Of a stretch of 64,000 bases of DNA, positions 8,964-18,560 are shown one piece after another. How positions within the stretch are numbered: position 1 is the first letter of the stretch; every line of letters starts with the position of its first letter. This DNA is from Actinomadura montaniterrae (lineage in GTDB: Bacteria; Actinomycetota; Actinomycetes; Streptosporangiales; Streptosporangiaceae), in the NCBI RefSeq assembly GCF_008923365.1, contig NZ_WBMR01000027.1, positions 1 to 64,000 of the forward strand, in the 5' to 3' direction. The notes under the pieces were generated by a model. That model was given only the letters and a program-made list of their open reading frames with translations, was not told the origin of the DNA and did no database searches. Position numbers and translations under genes: made by a program.

Positions 8964-9914
8964 ATGCGCGCGATCATCGTGGAGAAGCCCGGCGGAACGG
9001 GCGCGCTGGAGATCGTCGAGGCCCGGGAGCCGAGCCCGGGACCCGGGCAGGTGCGGATCCGGACGGCGGCGGCCGGCGTGAACCCGGTGGACGCGGCGAC
9101 CCGCGCCGGGCTGCTCGCCGACGCCGGGCTGATGCCGCCGTTCGGCTCGCGCGGCCCGATCGGCATCGGCTGGGACGTCGCCGGGACCGTCGACGCGGCC
9201 GGCCCGGACGTCGTCCGGTTCGCGCCCGGCGACCGGGTCGTCGGCCTGCGGGACCGGCTGGATGTCCCGCTCGGCGCCTACGCGGACGCGATCGTCCTGG
9301 ACGCGTCGGCCGTCGCGCGCGCGCCGCGCTCCGCGTCGTTCGCCGAGGCCGCGACGCTCCCGCTGAACGGGCTCACCGCGTCGCAGGCCCTTGACCTGCT
9401 GGACCTCCCGGCCGGGAGCACGCTCCTCGTCACGGGCGCGGCGGGCGCGCTCGGCGGGTTCGCGGTGGAGCTCGCCGCCCTGCGCGGGCTGCGGGTCGTC
9501 GCGGCGGCGTCGGAGGCGGACGAGGCGCTGGTCCGCGGGCTGGGCGCGGAGTGGTTCGTGCCGCGCGGCCCCCACCTCGGCGACGCGGTGCGCGCGCTCG
9601 TCCCGGGCGGGGTGGACGGTGCGCTGGACGCGGCGCTCCTGTCGATCGCGGCGCTCGACGCGGTGCGCGGCGGCGGCGTGTTCGTCGCCGTCAGCGGCGG
9701 GCCGGCCGCTCCGGTGCCGTTGCGCGGCATCACCGTCCACAACGTGTGGATAAGGGCGGACGGCGCGCGGCTGGAGCAGCTGTCCGCGCTCGTCGACGCG
9801 GGCCGGCTCACGCTCCGCGTCGCGGGCACGTATCCGCTGGAAGAGGCCGCGAAGGCGCACGAGCGGCTGGAGGCGGGCGGCCTGCGCGGACGGCTCGTCC
9901 TCACGACCGAATGA
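8964..9914 (+). CDS. NADP-dependent quinone-oxidoreductase-like MDR protein
   Basis: 316 aa zinc-free medium-chain dehydrogenase/reductase. The N-terminal GroES-like part (residues 1-120) has GVNPVDAATRAG and GWDVAGTV. The Rossmann part has LLVTGAAGALGGFAVELA for NADP(H). No zinc-ligand cysteines are visible, as in quinone reductases. Divergent from the HxlR regulator, so likely induced by quinone or aldehyde stress. Confidence 0.9.
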   Translation: MRAIIVEKPGGTGALEIVEAREPSPGPGQVRIRTAAAGVNPVDAATRAGLLADAGLMPPFGSRGPIGIGWDVAGTVDAAGPDVVRFAPGDRVVGLRDRLDVPLGAYADAIVLDASAVARAPRSASFAEAATLPLNGLTASQALDLLDLPAGSTLLVTGAAGALGGFAVELAALRGLRVVAAASEADEALVRGLGAEWFVPRGPHLGDAVRALVPGGVDGALDAALLSIAALDAVRGGGVFVAVSGGPAAPVPLRGITVHNVWIRADGARLEQLSALVDAGRLTLRVAGTYPLEEAAKAHERLEAGGLRGRLVLTTE

Positions 9915-9995
9915 GCCCGCCTGACGTGGGCTGGGCCCGCCCGACCTGGACTGGCCCCGCCTGACCTGGGCTGACGCCGGCTGACCCCGCCGGAC
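9914..9995. repeat. Degenerate 20-bp tandem repeat in intergenic DNA
   Basis: About four imperfect copies of a unit like CCCGCCTGACCTGGGCTGG lie between the MDR oxidoreductase and the monooxygenase. No gene or palindrome is evident. Confidence 0.5.
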
Positions 9996-10079
9996 GCACC
10001 GCGGTCAGCGAGCGGTGCGCCGGCGGTCAGCGCGCCCGCCGAGTCTCTGTGTCGACGGCGACGACGAACGGAGACGACG

Positions 10080-11270
10080 ATGACCATGAACGTGCTGATC
10101 TCGGGTGGGAGCATCGCGGGCCCGTCCCTGGCCTACTGGCTGAGCCGGCACGGCCACCGGGTGACGGTCGTGGAGAAGGCCCCGGCGATCCGGCCCGGCG
10201 GGCAGGCCGTCGACTTCCGCGGCGCGGTCCACCTGAGCGTGCTGGAGAAGATGGGCATCCTGGACGAGATCCGGCGGCGGCAGACGCACGGCGGGGCGCT
10301 CGACCTGATCGACGCGGACGGGCGCGTCCAGGTCAGCCTGCCGGACTCCTTCACCGGCGGCGAGGTGGAGATCCACCGCGGCGACCTCGCCGAGATCCTC
10401 TACACGCTGACCCGCGACCGCGTCGAGTACGTCTTCGGCGACTCGATCGCGGCGATGGCCGACACCGGGGACGGCGTGCACGTCACCTTCGAGCGCGCCG
10501 CACCCCGCGTGTTCGACCTGGTCATCGGCGCGGACGGGCTGCACTCCAACGTCCGGCGGCTCGCCTTCGGGGACGAGTCGCGGTTCGTGAAGGACTCCGG
10601 CCACCACGTCGCGATCTTCGAGGCGCCGAACCGGCTCGGCCTCGACACCGGCAAGCTGTACAGCGAGGTCGGGCGCGGTGTGTCGGCCTACCCGACGCGC
10701 GGCGGCGCCGGCGCGAACGTGATGTGCGTGTTCACCGACGACCGCCTCCGCCCGCACCACCGCGACGTGGACGGGCAGAAGCGCGCGCTGGCCGACCGGT
10801 TCCAGGGCATGGGCTGGCACACCGGCACCCTGCTGCAGGACATGTGGAACGCGCCGTACTTCTACTGCGACTCGATCAGCATCGTCCGGATGGACTCCTG
10901 GACGAAGGGCCGCGTCGCGCTGCTCGGCGACGCCGGGTACGGCGCGACCTGCGGCGGGATGGGCACCGGGCTGGCCGTCGTCTGCGCGTACGTGCTGGCC
11001 GGCGAGCTGGCGGCCGCCGGCGGCGACCACCGCGCCGCGTTCGCCGCCTACGAGAAGGAGATCAAGAAGTTCACCACGGCGTGCCAGCGGGTCGCGGGCG
11101 GCGTCGGCGGGTTCTTCGCCCCGAAGAGCGCGGGCGCGCTGCGCCGCCGCGCCACCGTGTACAAGCTGCTGACCCGGGGGCCGCTCACGAGGGTCCTCGA
11201 CAAGCTGGCCACGCAGGCCGCCACGTCGATCAAGCTGAAGGACTACCCGGAGCCGGTCCACGCGGCATGA
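10080..11270 (+). CDS. FAD-dependent monooxygenase (PHBH/TetX-like)
   Basis: 396 aa group A flavoprotein. The N-terminal dinucleotide-binding motif is the variant LISGGSIAGPSLAYWLSRHG. The DG motif is IGADGLHSNVRR (about residues 155-166) and the second FAD motif is GRVALLGDAGYGATCGG. GAGACGACG precedes the ATG. It would hydroxylate an aromatic or polyketide-like compound using NAD(P)H and O2; substrate unknown. The MarR/MFS pair downstream suggests a small drug-tolerance or catabolic neighbourhood. Confidence 0.9.
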   Translation: MTMNVLISGGSIAGPSLAYWLSRHGHRVTVVEKAPAIRPGGQAVDFRGAVHLSVLEKMGILDEIRRRQTHGGALDLIDADGRVQVSLPDSFTGGEVEIHRGDLAEILYTLTRDRVEYVFGDSIAAMADTGDGVHVTFERAAPRVFDLVIGADGLHSNVRRLAFGDESRFVKDSGHHVAIFEAPNRLGLDTGKLYSEVGRGVSAYPTRGGAGANVMCVFTDDRLRPHHRDVDGQKRALADRFQGMGWHTGTLLQDMWNAPYFYCDSISIVRMDSWTKGRVALLGDAGYGATCGGMGTGLAVVCAYVLAGELAAAGGDHRAAFAAYEKEIKKFTTACQRVAGGVGGFFAPKSAGALRRRATVYKLLTRGPLTRVLDKLATQAATSIKLKDYPEPVHAA

Positions 11271-11387
11271 CCGCCGCCTCCCCCGGCCGGACCCTGGCGG
11301 CGGGCCCTCGCGGCCCGGCCGTCGGCGCGGCTCCGCCCGGCTCGGCCGCCCGGCTCGGCCGCGGGCTGGGCGCTCGCGGCTCGGCCG

Positions 11388-11969
11388 TCAGCTCTCCCGG
11401 GCCTCCTGCTCGGCGCGGACCATCACGCGCCGCAGGAGGTCCGCCAGGGTGCGGCGCTCGTCCGCGGTCAGGCCGCCGAGCAGCCGGTACTCCTCGTGCC
11501 CGACGCCGCCCATCGCGCCGAGCCACGCGGCGCGGCCCTCGTCGGTCAGCTCGACCTGGACGCGCCGCCGGTCCGTCGCGGACGGCGTCCGGCGGACGAA
11601 CCCGCGCCGCTCCAGCGCGTCCAGCCGGCCGGTGACCGAGTTCGGCGGCATGCCGAGGTCGGCGGCGAGCTCGGAGGGGGCGGCGGTGCCGTGCCTGCCG
11701 CCGAGCGCCTGCAGGGTGTCGTACTCGTGCCGGTGCAGGTCGTACTCGACGAGCGAGCGGTCCTTCACCCGCCTGATGTGCTCCACGAAGCGGACCATCC
11801 GGGTGACGGAGCCCTCGATGTCCGGATCGAGGTCGGGCAGGATCCGCGTCCACCGCACGATGTGCTCGTCGGTCCGGTCGCGCGGTTCGGCGCCGCCTGC
11901 CTGGTCACGCGGGTCCGCGCCGGCCCCCCGGTCGCGCGGTTCCGGCCCGCCGCTCCTGCTGCCGCCCAT
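11388..11969 (-). CDS. MarR family transcriptional regulator
   Basis: 193 aa. The winged helix is clear at residues 75-155: HEYDTLQALGG, PSELAADLGMPPNSVTGRLD, ALERRGFVRRTPSATDRRR. The first 33 residues repeat a D/EPRDR/Q theme and look disordered, so a later start near TDEHIVRW is possible. Divergent from the MFS transporter at 12051 with an 81-bp gap, so it probably represses that transporter and itself. Confidence 0.9.
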   Translation of the reverse strand: MGGSRSGGPEPRDRGAGADPRDQAGGAEPRDRTDEHIVRWTRILPDLDPDIEGSVTRMVRFVEHIRRVKDRSLVEYDLHRHEYDTLQALGGRHGTAAPSELAADLGMPPNSVTGRLDALERRGFVRRTPSATDRRRVQVELTDEGRAAWLGAMGGVGHEEYRLLGGLTADERRTLADLLRRVMVRAEQEARES

Positions 11970-12002
11970 GCACGGATCGTACGACCCCCATCACTTCCGT
12001 GG

Positions 12003-12042
12003 CGAATAATTCTTTGACGAATAGTTCGCTGTCGAATTACAT
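12003..12042 (+). promoter_or_regulatory. Candidate MarR-controlled promoter of the MFS gene
   Basis: Three related copies of CGAAT-A/T-A-rich sequence (12003, 12019, 12034) are spaced 15-16 nt apart in an otherwise GC-rich stretch. TTGACG (12014-12019) and TTACAT (12037-12042) are 17 nt apart and could be -35 and -10 boxes. The repeats overlap them, as expected for operator sites. Confidence 0.4.
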
Positions 12043-12050
12043 TCCGGGGC

Positions 12051-13328
12051 ATGGCCCATCCCCTGCGCGGCCGGGACTTCCGGCTGCTGTTCTCCGCCCG
12101 CGTGCTGTCCCTCACCGGCGACGCCGCCGTGCCCGCGGCGCTCGCCCTCGCCGTGCTGCGCGCCACCGGCTCCACCTCCGCGCTCGCCCTCGTGCTCGGC
12201 TGCGCGATGGTGCCGCGCCTGCTCCTGCTGCCCCTCGGCGGCGTCCTCGCCGACCGGCTCAACGCCCGCACCGTCGCCGTCGCCACCGACCTCGCCGGCT
12301 GCGGCGCGCAGCTGTTCGCCGCGCTCGAACTGCTCGGCGGCCACCCCCGGCTCTGGCACCTCGCCGTCGCGCAGGCGGTCGGCGGCGCCGCGTCCGCGTT
12401 CCAGACCCCGACGATCTCCCCGATGATCACCGGCACGGTCGAGGCGGGCGCCCTGCACCGGGCCAACGCGCTGATCGGCACCGCCAACGGCGCCACCCGG
12501 CTCGCCGGGCCCGCCATCGCCGGCACGCTCGTCCTCACCGCCGGGCCGGGCTGGACGTTCCTGCTCGACTCCGCCTCGTTCGCCGCCAGCGCCGCGCTGC
12601 TCGCCCTCGCCCGCGTCCGCCGCGCCCCCGCCCCGGACAGCTCGGACAGCCCGGACAGCCCGGGCGGCGAGCCCGGCCGCGGCATGCTCCGCGATCTCGC
12701 CGAAGGCTGGACCGAGGTGCGCTCCCGCGACTGGTACTGGACGAGCCTGATCGCGCACGCGATCTGGAACGGCGCGTCCGCCGTGCTGCTCACCCTCGGC
12801 CCCGCCATCGCCGTCGACCGGCTCGGCGGCGAGGGCGCCTGGGTCGCGACCGTGCAGGTCGGCGCCGTCGGCCTGGTCGCCGGCGCGCTGCTGGCCGCCC
12901 GCGTCCGGCCGCACCGGCCCGTGCTCGTCGCCAACCTCGGCCTCGCCGTGTTCGCGCTGCCGCTCGCGCTGCTGGCCGTCGCGGCGCCCGCGCCGCTGGT
13001 CATCGCGGCGTACGGGCTCGCGCTCACCGGGCTCGGCGTGCTCAACCCGACCTGGGAGACCGTCGTCCAGCTGACCGTCCCGCGGCGGTCGCTGGCGCGC
13101 GTCACCTCCTACGACTGGCTGCTCTCGCTGGGGGCCGCGCCGCTCGGCTACGCGCTCGCCCCGCTGGCCGCGTCCGCGTGGGGCACGTCCGTCCCCCTGA
13201 TGATCAGCGCGGTGCTGGTCGGCGGGAGCTGCCTGGGGACGGCCGCGGTCCCCGGCGTCCGCGCCCTGACCATGCCGAAGGCCCCCGAGCCCGAACCCGA
13301 ACCCGACCCCGTCCCCGCGGCTCTCTGA
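12051..13328 (+). CDS. MFS transporter (multidrug-efflux type)
   Basis: 425 aa integral membrane protein with repeated hydrophobic spans. The GGVLADRLNARTVAVATDL loop between the second and third spans corresponds to the MFS G-x-L-A-D-R motif. The C-terminus ends in a Pro-Glu repeat (PEPEPEPDPVP). Regulator pairing with MarR suggests proton-driven export of a toxic compound. The A/T-rich divergent promoter lies just upstream. Confidence 0.9.
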   Translation: MAHPLRGRDFRLLFSARVLSLTGDAAVPAALALAVLRATGSTSALALVLGCAMVPRLLLLPLGGVLADRLNARTVAVATDLAGCGAQLFAALELLGGHPRLWHLAVAQAVGGAASAFQTPTISPMITGTVEAGALHRANALIGTANGATRLAGPAIAGTLVLTAGPGWTFLLDSASFAASAALLALARVRRAPAPDSSDSPDSPGGEPGRGMLRDLAEGWTEVRSRDWYWTSLIAHAIWNGASAVLLTLGPAIAVDRLGGEGAWVATVQVGAVGLVAGALLAARVRPHRPVLVANLGLAVFALPLALLAVAAPAPLVIAAYGLALTGLGVLNPTWETVVQLTVPRRSLARVTSYDWLLSLGAAPLGYALAPLAASAWGTSVPLMISAVLVGGSCLGTAAVPGVRALTMPKAPEPEPEPDPVPAAL

Positions 13329-13359
13329 AGCACGCGCGGGGACGGCGGACGGCGGAGGG

Positions 13360-14436
13360 TCAGAAGTCGGTGGGGGGCTCCTCCTCGGGGGCGCCCCCGC
13401 CGGCCGGGCGGTCGCCGCCCGCGATGCCGCGCCGCTCGCCCTCGCGGGGACCCTGCACCTCGTCGGACCGCTCGCCGCGGGCCAGCCCGTGGTGCGGACG
13501 CGGGTCGTCCAGCCCGATGACCGGCGGAACGTCCTCCGCCGACTCCAGCGTCGACGGCTGCTCGGCCGCCTTCGCCAGGTCCTCCTCCGCCTTCGCGAGC
13601 CGCTCCCGCAGGTCGAGGCGGTTCGCCGCGGACTGGGACCCGCCGTCCTCGCCGCCGCTCATCTTGTCGAAGAACCGCAGGATCTCCACCGGCAGCGGCA
13701 TCACCAGCGTGCTGTTCTTCTCCGCCGACACCTCCACGACCGTCTGCAGCAGCCGCAGCTGCAGCGCCGCCGGGTCCTGCGACATGATCTCCGCCGCCGC
13801 GGCCAGCCGCTTGGACGCCTGGAACTCGCCGTCCGCCGTGATGATGCGGGCGCGCCGCTCCCGCTCCGCCTCCGCCTGCCGGGCCATCGACCGCTTCATG
13901 CCCTCCGGCAGCGAGACGTCCTTGATCTCCACCCGCTCGATCAGGATCCCCCACGGGTCCTGGGTGATCTCGTCGATGATCGAGCGCAGCCGGACGTTGA
14001 TCTTCTCCCGCTCGCCGAGCAGCTCCTGCATGTCCGCCTGGCCGATCGCCGACCGCAGCGACGTCTGCGCCACCTGCGAGATCGCGTAGCCGTAGTTCTG
14101 CACGTTCACGATCGCCTTCACCGGGTCCACCACCCGGAAGTAGACGACCGCGTCGACCCGGACGCTCACGTTGTCCTGGGTGATGCCGTCCTGCGCCGGC
14201 ACCCCCATCGTGACCGTCTGCTGGTTCACCTTCTGCATCCGCTCGATGTACGGGATGATCGCCGTCAGACCGGGCCGGCGGACGGCGCCGGGCCGCAGCT
14301 GCCCGCCGCGCTGCACCTGGCCGAACCGGAACACGATGCCGTGCTCGAACTGCTGCACGACCCGCAGCGACGAGGCGAGCGTGATCAAACCGCCCACCAC
14401 GACGATCAGCACAATGATCAGGGCCACCGCTGCCAT
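13360..14436 (-). CDS. SPFH/band 7 (stomatin/prohibitin-like) membrane protein
   Basis: 358 aa from ATG 14436 (GAAAGGTGG upstream; a GTG at 14511 is possible). An N-terminal membrane anchor (VALIIVLIVVVGGLITLAS) is followed by the band 7 domain, residues about 25-210 (FEHGIVFRFGQVQ; RVDAVVYFRVVDPVKAI; NYGYAISQVAQTSLRSAIGQ) and a coiled region (QAEAERERRARIITADGEFQ). The last 60 residues are low-complexity and acidic. Members form oligomeric membrane microdomain scaffolds; the specific role here is unknown. Confidence 0.9.
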   Translation of the reverse strand: MAAVALIIVLIVVVGGLITLASSLRVVQQFEHGIVFRFGQVQRGGQLRPGAVRRPGLTAIIPYIERMQKVNQQTVTMGVPAQDGITQDNVSVRVDAVVYFRVVDPVKAIVNVQNYGYAISQVAQTSLRSAIGQADMQELLGEREKINVRLRSIIDEITQDPWGILIERVEIKDVSLPEGMKRSMARQAEAERERRARIITADGEFQASKRLAAAAEIMSQDPAALQLRLLQTVVEVSAEKNSTLVMPLPVEILRFFDKMSGGEDGGSQSAANRLDLRERLAKAEEDLAKAAEQPSTLESAEDVPPVIGLDDPRPHHGLARGERSDEVQGPREGERRGIAGGDRPAGGGAPEEEPPTDF

Positions 14437-14644
14437 CACGGGCCACCTTTCCGACGTGGACGGTCCGGACCCGCCCGGGTCCGGACGTACCGGCCCGAGG
14501 ACCGGTCTCACGTTTCCCAGCTAACCTCGCGGGCACGCCCGGCACAACGGCCCCGGCGAGCGATCTACCCACGGGTACGGCACCGTGTCAGGGATCACTT
14601 GCATCAGGGAGGGCGCCCTCTCAAGTCCTTGCCGAGTGAACGAT

Positions 14645-15652
14645 ATGGTCGATCGGGTGAGCGCGAGAGACACCGACTGGGACGGCGTACGCCTCCATGT
14701 CGTCACCGGCAAGGGCGGCACGGGCAAGACGACCGTCGCTGCCGCACTCGCCCTGGCCCTGGCCGCCGGCGGCCGCAAGGTCCTGCTCGTCGAGGTGGAG
14801 GGCCGGCAGGGCATCGCCCAGCTCTTCGACTGCCCGCCGCTGCCCTACGAGGAGCGCCGCGTCGCCGTCGCCCCGGACGGCGGGGACGTCTACGCGCTCG
14901 CCGTCGACACCGAAGAGGCGCTCATCGAGTACCTCGAGATGTTCTACAACCTCAAGCGCGCCGGGAAGGCGATGACCAAGCTCGGCATCGTCGACTTCGT
15001 CACCACCATCGCCCCCGGCCTGCGCGACGTGATCCTCACCGGCAAGACCTCCGAGTCCGTGCGGCGCAGGAAGAAGGACGGCTCGTTCATCTACGACGCC
15101 GTCGTCATGGACGCCCCGCCCACCGGCCGGATCACCAAGTTCCTCAACGTCAACGACGAGGTCTCCGGGCTCGCGAAGGTCGGCCCGGTCCGCAACCACG
15201 CCGACACGGTGATGAAGGTCGTGCGCAGCCCCGAGACCGCCGTCCACTTCGTCACGCTGCTGGAGGAGATGCCCGTCCAGGAGACGATGGACGGCATCCG
15301 CGAGCTCACCGAGGTGGGGCTGCCCGTCGGCGGCGTCATCGTCAACATGGAGCACCAGCCGGTGCTGTCCGAGGACGACCTCGCCGCGGCCGCCGCCGGC
15401 GCCCTCGACACCGACGAGATCCTGCGCGGCGTGAAGGCCGCCGGGCTGGAGCACGACGCCGAGTCCATCGCCGCGGTCCTGGCCGCCGAGGCCGGCGAGC
15501 ACGCCCGCCGCACCGCGCTGCAGCGCCGCGAGAAGGAGCGGCTGGAGTCCGTCGACCGGCCCCGCTACACGCTGCCGATGCTGTCCGACGGCATGGACCT
15601 CGCCGGCCTGTACGACCTGGCCGCCGCGCTGCGCGCGCAAGGTGCCGCTTGA
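14645..15652 (+). CDS. ArsA/Get3-like ATPase, first of a pair
   Basis: 335 aa P-loop ATPase with the deviant Walker A GKGGTGKTTVAAALA near residue 20 and switch-like VVMDAPPTGRI. Start chosen at ATG 14645; GTG 14657 is also possible and neither has a good ribosome site. No arsenite-binding cysteines are visible, so arsenite export is unlikely. Orthologue of the first of the paired ATPases upstream of whiB4/wblA in actinobacteria (Rv3679 position). It overlaps its partner by 1 nt (TGATG). Confidence 0.9.
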   Translation: MVDRVSARDTDWDGVRLHVVTGKGGTGKTTVAAALALALAAGGRKVLLVEVEGRQGIAQLFDCPPLPYEERRVAVAPDGGDVYALAVDTEEALIEYLEMFYNLKRAGKAMTKLGIVDFVTTIAPGLRDVILTGKTSESVRRRKKDGSFIYDAVVMDAPPTGRITKFLNVNDEVSGLAKVGPVRNHADTVMKVVRSPETAVHFVTLLEEMPVQETMDGIRELTEVGLPVGGVIVNMEHQPVLSEDDLAAAAAGALDTDEILRGVKAAGLEHDAESIAAVLAAEAGEHARRTALQRREKERLESVDRPRYTLPMLSDGMDLAGLYDLAAALRAQGAA

Positions 15653-16824
15653 TGGGGGAGAGGCTCGTGACCGGCAAGAACCCGCCCGCGCTGGACGTCG
15701 ACGCGCTGCTCGACGACCCGCGCACCAAGATCATCGTGTGCTGCGGGTCCGGCGGCGTGGGCAAGACCACCACCGCCGCGGCCCTCGGCGTGCGGGCCGC
15801 CGAGCGCGGCCGCGACGTCGTCGTCCTCACCGTCGACCCGGCGCGCCGCCTCGCCCAGTCCATGGGGCTGTCCGAGCTGGACAACAACCCGCGCAAGATC
15901 GAGATCGACGGCGACGGCGAGCTGCACGCCATGATGCTCGACATGAAGCGGACCTTCGACGAGATCGTCGAGGCGCACGCCGACCCCGACCGGGCCAAGC
16001 AGATCCTCGCCAACCCCTTCTACCAGTCGCTCTCCTCGTCGCTGTCCGGCACGCAGGAGTACATGGCGATGGAGAAGCTCGGGCAGCTGCACCGCTCCGG
16101 CGCCTGGGACCTGATCATCGTCGACACCCCGCCGTCCCGCAACGCCCTCGACTTCCTGGACGCCCCCGAGCGGATGGGCCGCTTCCTCGACGGCCGCTTC
16201 ATGAAGATCCTCGCCGCCCCCGCCAAGACCGGCGGCCGGTTCGGCGTCAAGGTGATCAGCGCCGGGTTCGGCATGTTCACCGGCGCGATCAACAAGGTCC
16301 TCGGCGTCCAGCTGCTCCGCGACGTGCAGACGTTCGTGGCCGCGTTCGACACGATGTTCGGCGGGTTCCGCGAGCGCGCCGAGAAGACGTTCAAGCTGCT
16401 GCAGACCCCCGGGACCGCGTTCCTCGTCGTCGCCGCGCCCGAGCCGGACGCGCTGCGCGAGGCGTCCTACTTCGTGGAACGGCTCGCCGAGGAGCGGATG
16501 CCGCTCGCCGGGCTCGTCGTCAACCGGGTCCACGAGTCCGCCGCGGACGGGCTGTCCGCGGCGCGCAGCCAGGCCGCGGCCGAGACGCTGGAGGAGCGCG
16601 GCGAGCACACGCTGACCGCCGCGCTGCTGCGCCTGCACACCGACCGCATGCAGCTCGCCGCCCGCGAGGAGCGCCTCCGCGACCACTTCGCGTCGACGCA
16701 CCCGACGGTCCCGGTCACCGCCGTCCCCGCGCAGGCCGAGGACGTCCACGACCTCGAAGGCCTCCGCCAGGTCGGCGAGGACCTCTCGGCGCTCCCCGAA
16801 AGCCGCACCAAGCGCCCCGCCTGA
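15652..16824 (+). CDS. ArsA/Get3-like ATPase, second of a pair
   Basis: 390 aa P-loop ATPase: CGSGGVGKTTTAAALGV near residue 35, IIVDTPPSRNALDFLDAP (switch region) and a long helical C-terminal half. The paired genes probably form a heteromeric ATPase, as proposed for Rv3679-Rv3680. The ATG overlaps the stop of the first gene. Function in these bacteria is not settled; a role in envelope or redox homeostasis is inferred from linkage to whiB and the PBP. Confidence 0.92.
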   Translation: MGERLVTGKNPPALDVDALLDDPRTKIIVCCGSGGVGKTTTAAALGVRAAERGRDVVVLTVDPARRLAQSMGLSELDNNPRKIEIDGDGELHAMMLDMKRTFDEIVEAHADPDRAKQILANPFYQSLSSSLSGTQEYMAMEKLGQLHRSGAWDLIIVDTPPSRNALDFLDAPERMGRFLDGRFMKILAAPAKTGGRFGVKVISAGFGMFTGAINKVLGVQLLRDVQTFVAAFDTMFGGFRERAEKTFKLLQTPGTAFLVVAAPEPDALREASYFVERLAEERMPLAGLVVNRVHESAADGLSAARSQAAAETLEERGEHTLTAALLRLHTDRMQLAAREERLRDHFASTHPTVPVTAVPAQAEDVHDLEGLRQVGEDLSALPESRTKRPA

Positions 16825-16998
16825 CCCCCGCCCTAACGCGCCCCCGTAACGAACCCGCCTAATGCGAGCGGGCCACCACGCCCACCAAACGCACCGCGCC
16901 AACGAGCCAGGCCACGCGCCCGCCTAACGCGCCGGGCCAACGCGCCCGCCAAACGGGCCGGGCCAACGCGCCGGGCCAACGCGTCCGCTTAACGGGCC
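16825..16998. repeat. Degenerate short tandem repeats (CGGGCCAACGCG-like)
   Basis: About a dozen imperfect 11-13 bp units of the form CGCGCCGGGCCAACG fill the gap between the ArsA pair and the MerR gene and reach its stop codon. No gene is supported in it; it could act as a transcription-termination zone for the convergent genes. Confidence 0.5.
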
Positions 16999-17816
16999 GG
17001 GGCGGTCTGGAAGACGGGCCAGCCGATCTCGGTGCGCCAGCGGGACGCGTCGGGGGTGTCGCGGCGGCCGACGAGGTAGTACTCGCGCATGGGGCCGTCC
17101 ACGGCGAGCGCGTGCCGCGACACGTAGGCGGCGAGCGTGCCGTAGGAACGATCCACCTCGTCGGGCGGGCCGTGGTGCGTGATGACGGCGAGCTCCGCCG
17201 CCGGCACCTCCCGCGCGACGACGCGGCCCATCGGCCGGACGGTCCCCGCGCACGGCACGAAGATGGTCGCCTCGCCGCGATGCCGGGTGTACAGCTCGTC
17301 GGCGAAGACGCCGCCCGCGTGTCCGGTCTCGGAGACGTCCTGCGCGGCGAGCGTCCCGTACAGCTCGCCGAGCGCGCCCTGGAACCAGGCGGCCATGTCG
17401 GCGACGTCGACGACCTCGGTGATGGACGCGGCCGGGACCGGCGGCACGCTGCGCAGCGCGACGTTGGCGGACGCGTCCGCCGGGGGAGGCGCGAGGAGGT
17501 CGCGCAGCGAGGCGAGGGCGCGGCGCGTGCGGCCGAGGTCGTCCTCCAGCCGGTGCAGGTGCGCGACGATCCGCTCGTTGCGGGCGTGTACGTCCGGCGC
17601 CGCGAGCACCGCGTCGATGTCGTCGAGCGGCATGCCGAGGTCGCGGAAGCGGCGGATGACCTGCGCGGTCGGGATCTGCTCCGCGGTGTAGCGGCGGTAG
17701 CCGGTGGCCGGGTCCACGTGGGCGGGTTCGAGCAGCCCGACGCGGTGGTAGTGCCGCAGCGTCTTCACGCTCATGTGGGTGGCGCGCGAGAAGTCCCCGA
17801 TGGACAGGTACGTCAT
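16989..17816 (-). CDS. MerR family regulator with GyrI-like effector domain
   Basis: 275 aa from ATG 17816. The N-terminal MerR helix-turn-helix is clear: YLSIGDFSRATHMSVKTLRH, VGLLEPAHVDPATGYRRYT. A coiled dimer helix around residues 85-115 is followed by a C-terminal effector-binding domain of the GyrI/BmrR type (MGRVVAREVPAAELAVITHH). Likely activates genes in response to a bulky ligand. Divergent from the SnoaL-like gene at 17943, its probable target. Confidence 0.9.
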   Translation of the reverse strand: MTYLSIGDFSRATHMSVKTLRHYHRVGLLEPAHVDPATGYRRYTAEQIPTAQVIRRFRDLGMPLDDIDAVLAAPDVHARNERIVAHLHRLEDDLGRTRRALASLRDLLAPPPADASANVALRSVPPVPAASITEVVDVADMAAWFQGALGELYGTLAAQDVSETGHAGGVFADELYTRHRGEATIFVPCAGTVRPMGRVVAREVPAAELAVITHHGPPDEVDRSYGTLAAYVSRHALAVDGPMREYYLVGRRDTPDASRWRTEIGWPVFQTAPAR

Positions 17817-17942
17817 GCCGCCCATTCTGGGGTCTCCCCTTGGGGGAGGGTCTGCGCCGTTCGTCCGGCTTGACCCTGCCCGTGCGGCAGCCGCGAGCGT
17901 CGGTCCCGACGGCCCGCCGGGCCGGACGGAAGGAGACCGACG

Positions 17943-18347
17943 ATGACGCAGGCGACCGACTACGAGCTGCGGCCCGCCACGATCGAGGACATCGCCCGCC
18001 GCTACGTCGCGGTGTGGAGCGAGTCCGACGCCGGACGGCGCCGCGCCGCCATCGCCGCGCTGTGGGCGGAGGACGGCGTGGAGCTCGTCGAGACCGCGCG
18101 GTTCCGCGGCCATGACGAACTGGAGGCGCGGATCGCCGAGGCGTACGACGAGTTCGTGGTCCGCCGCGAGTTCGCGGTGGTGTCGGCGGGCGACGTGTTC
18201 GGCCACCACAACGCGGTCACGTTCACCGTCCGCCTCGTGGCGGGCGGCGGTGAGGTCGCGTGGGCCGCGCGGGTGTTCCTCGTCCTCGGCGAGGACGACC
18301 TCATCCGCTACGACTACCAGTTCACCGTGCAGCCCCTGGAGGCATGA
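17943..18347 (+). CDS. SnoaL-like (NTF2 fold) protein
   Basis: 134 aa, the length of a single NTF2-like cone. Pattern: IARRYVAVWSESDAGRRRAA then LWAEDGVELVETARFRGHDE and a closing strand IRYDYQFTVQPLEA. GGAAGGAGA lies 7 nt before the ATG. Such proteins are isomerases, hydroxylases or ligand carriers; no activity can be assigned. Probably under control of the divergent MerR gene. Confidence 0.82.
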   Translation: MTQATDYELRPATIEDIARRYVAVWSESDAGRRRAAIAALWAEDGVELVETARFRGHDELEARIAEAYDEFVVRREFAVVSAGDVFGHHNAVTFTVRLVAGGGEVAWAARVFLVLGEDDLIRYDYQFTVQPLEA

Positions 18348-18362
18348 CCTTCGAGCCCAGCG

Positions 18363-18432
18363 CGCTCACGCCGTCGCGCGGCGTGAGCGTGGGCAGGCGC
18401 GGCGGCAGGCCCGTACCGCATCGGTACGGGCC
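18363..18432. terminator. Two strong hairpins between the convergent SnoaL-like and whiB genes
   Basis: First: 10-bp perfect stem 18363-18372/18380-18389 with a 7-nt loop. Second: 11-bp perfect stem 18408-18418/18422-18432 with a CAT loop. No U-run follows, as is common in GC-rich actinobacteria. Placement between convergent genes fits bidirectional termination. Confidence 0.6.
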
Positions 18433-18560
18433 CGCAGCCGCACTGAGGTGGACCTTCCGGTCACCTGCCGTCTTCCGGACGAGCCCCATCAGGCCGTCCG
18501 TGCCCTGCCCGCCCATCGGACGGGCCGCGGGCGTCGTCCCAACCGGCGCCGAGCCGAGGC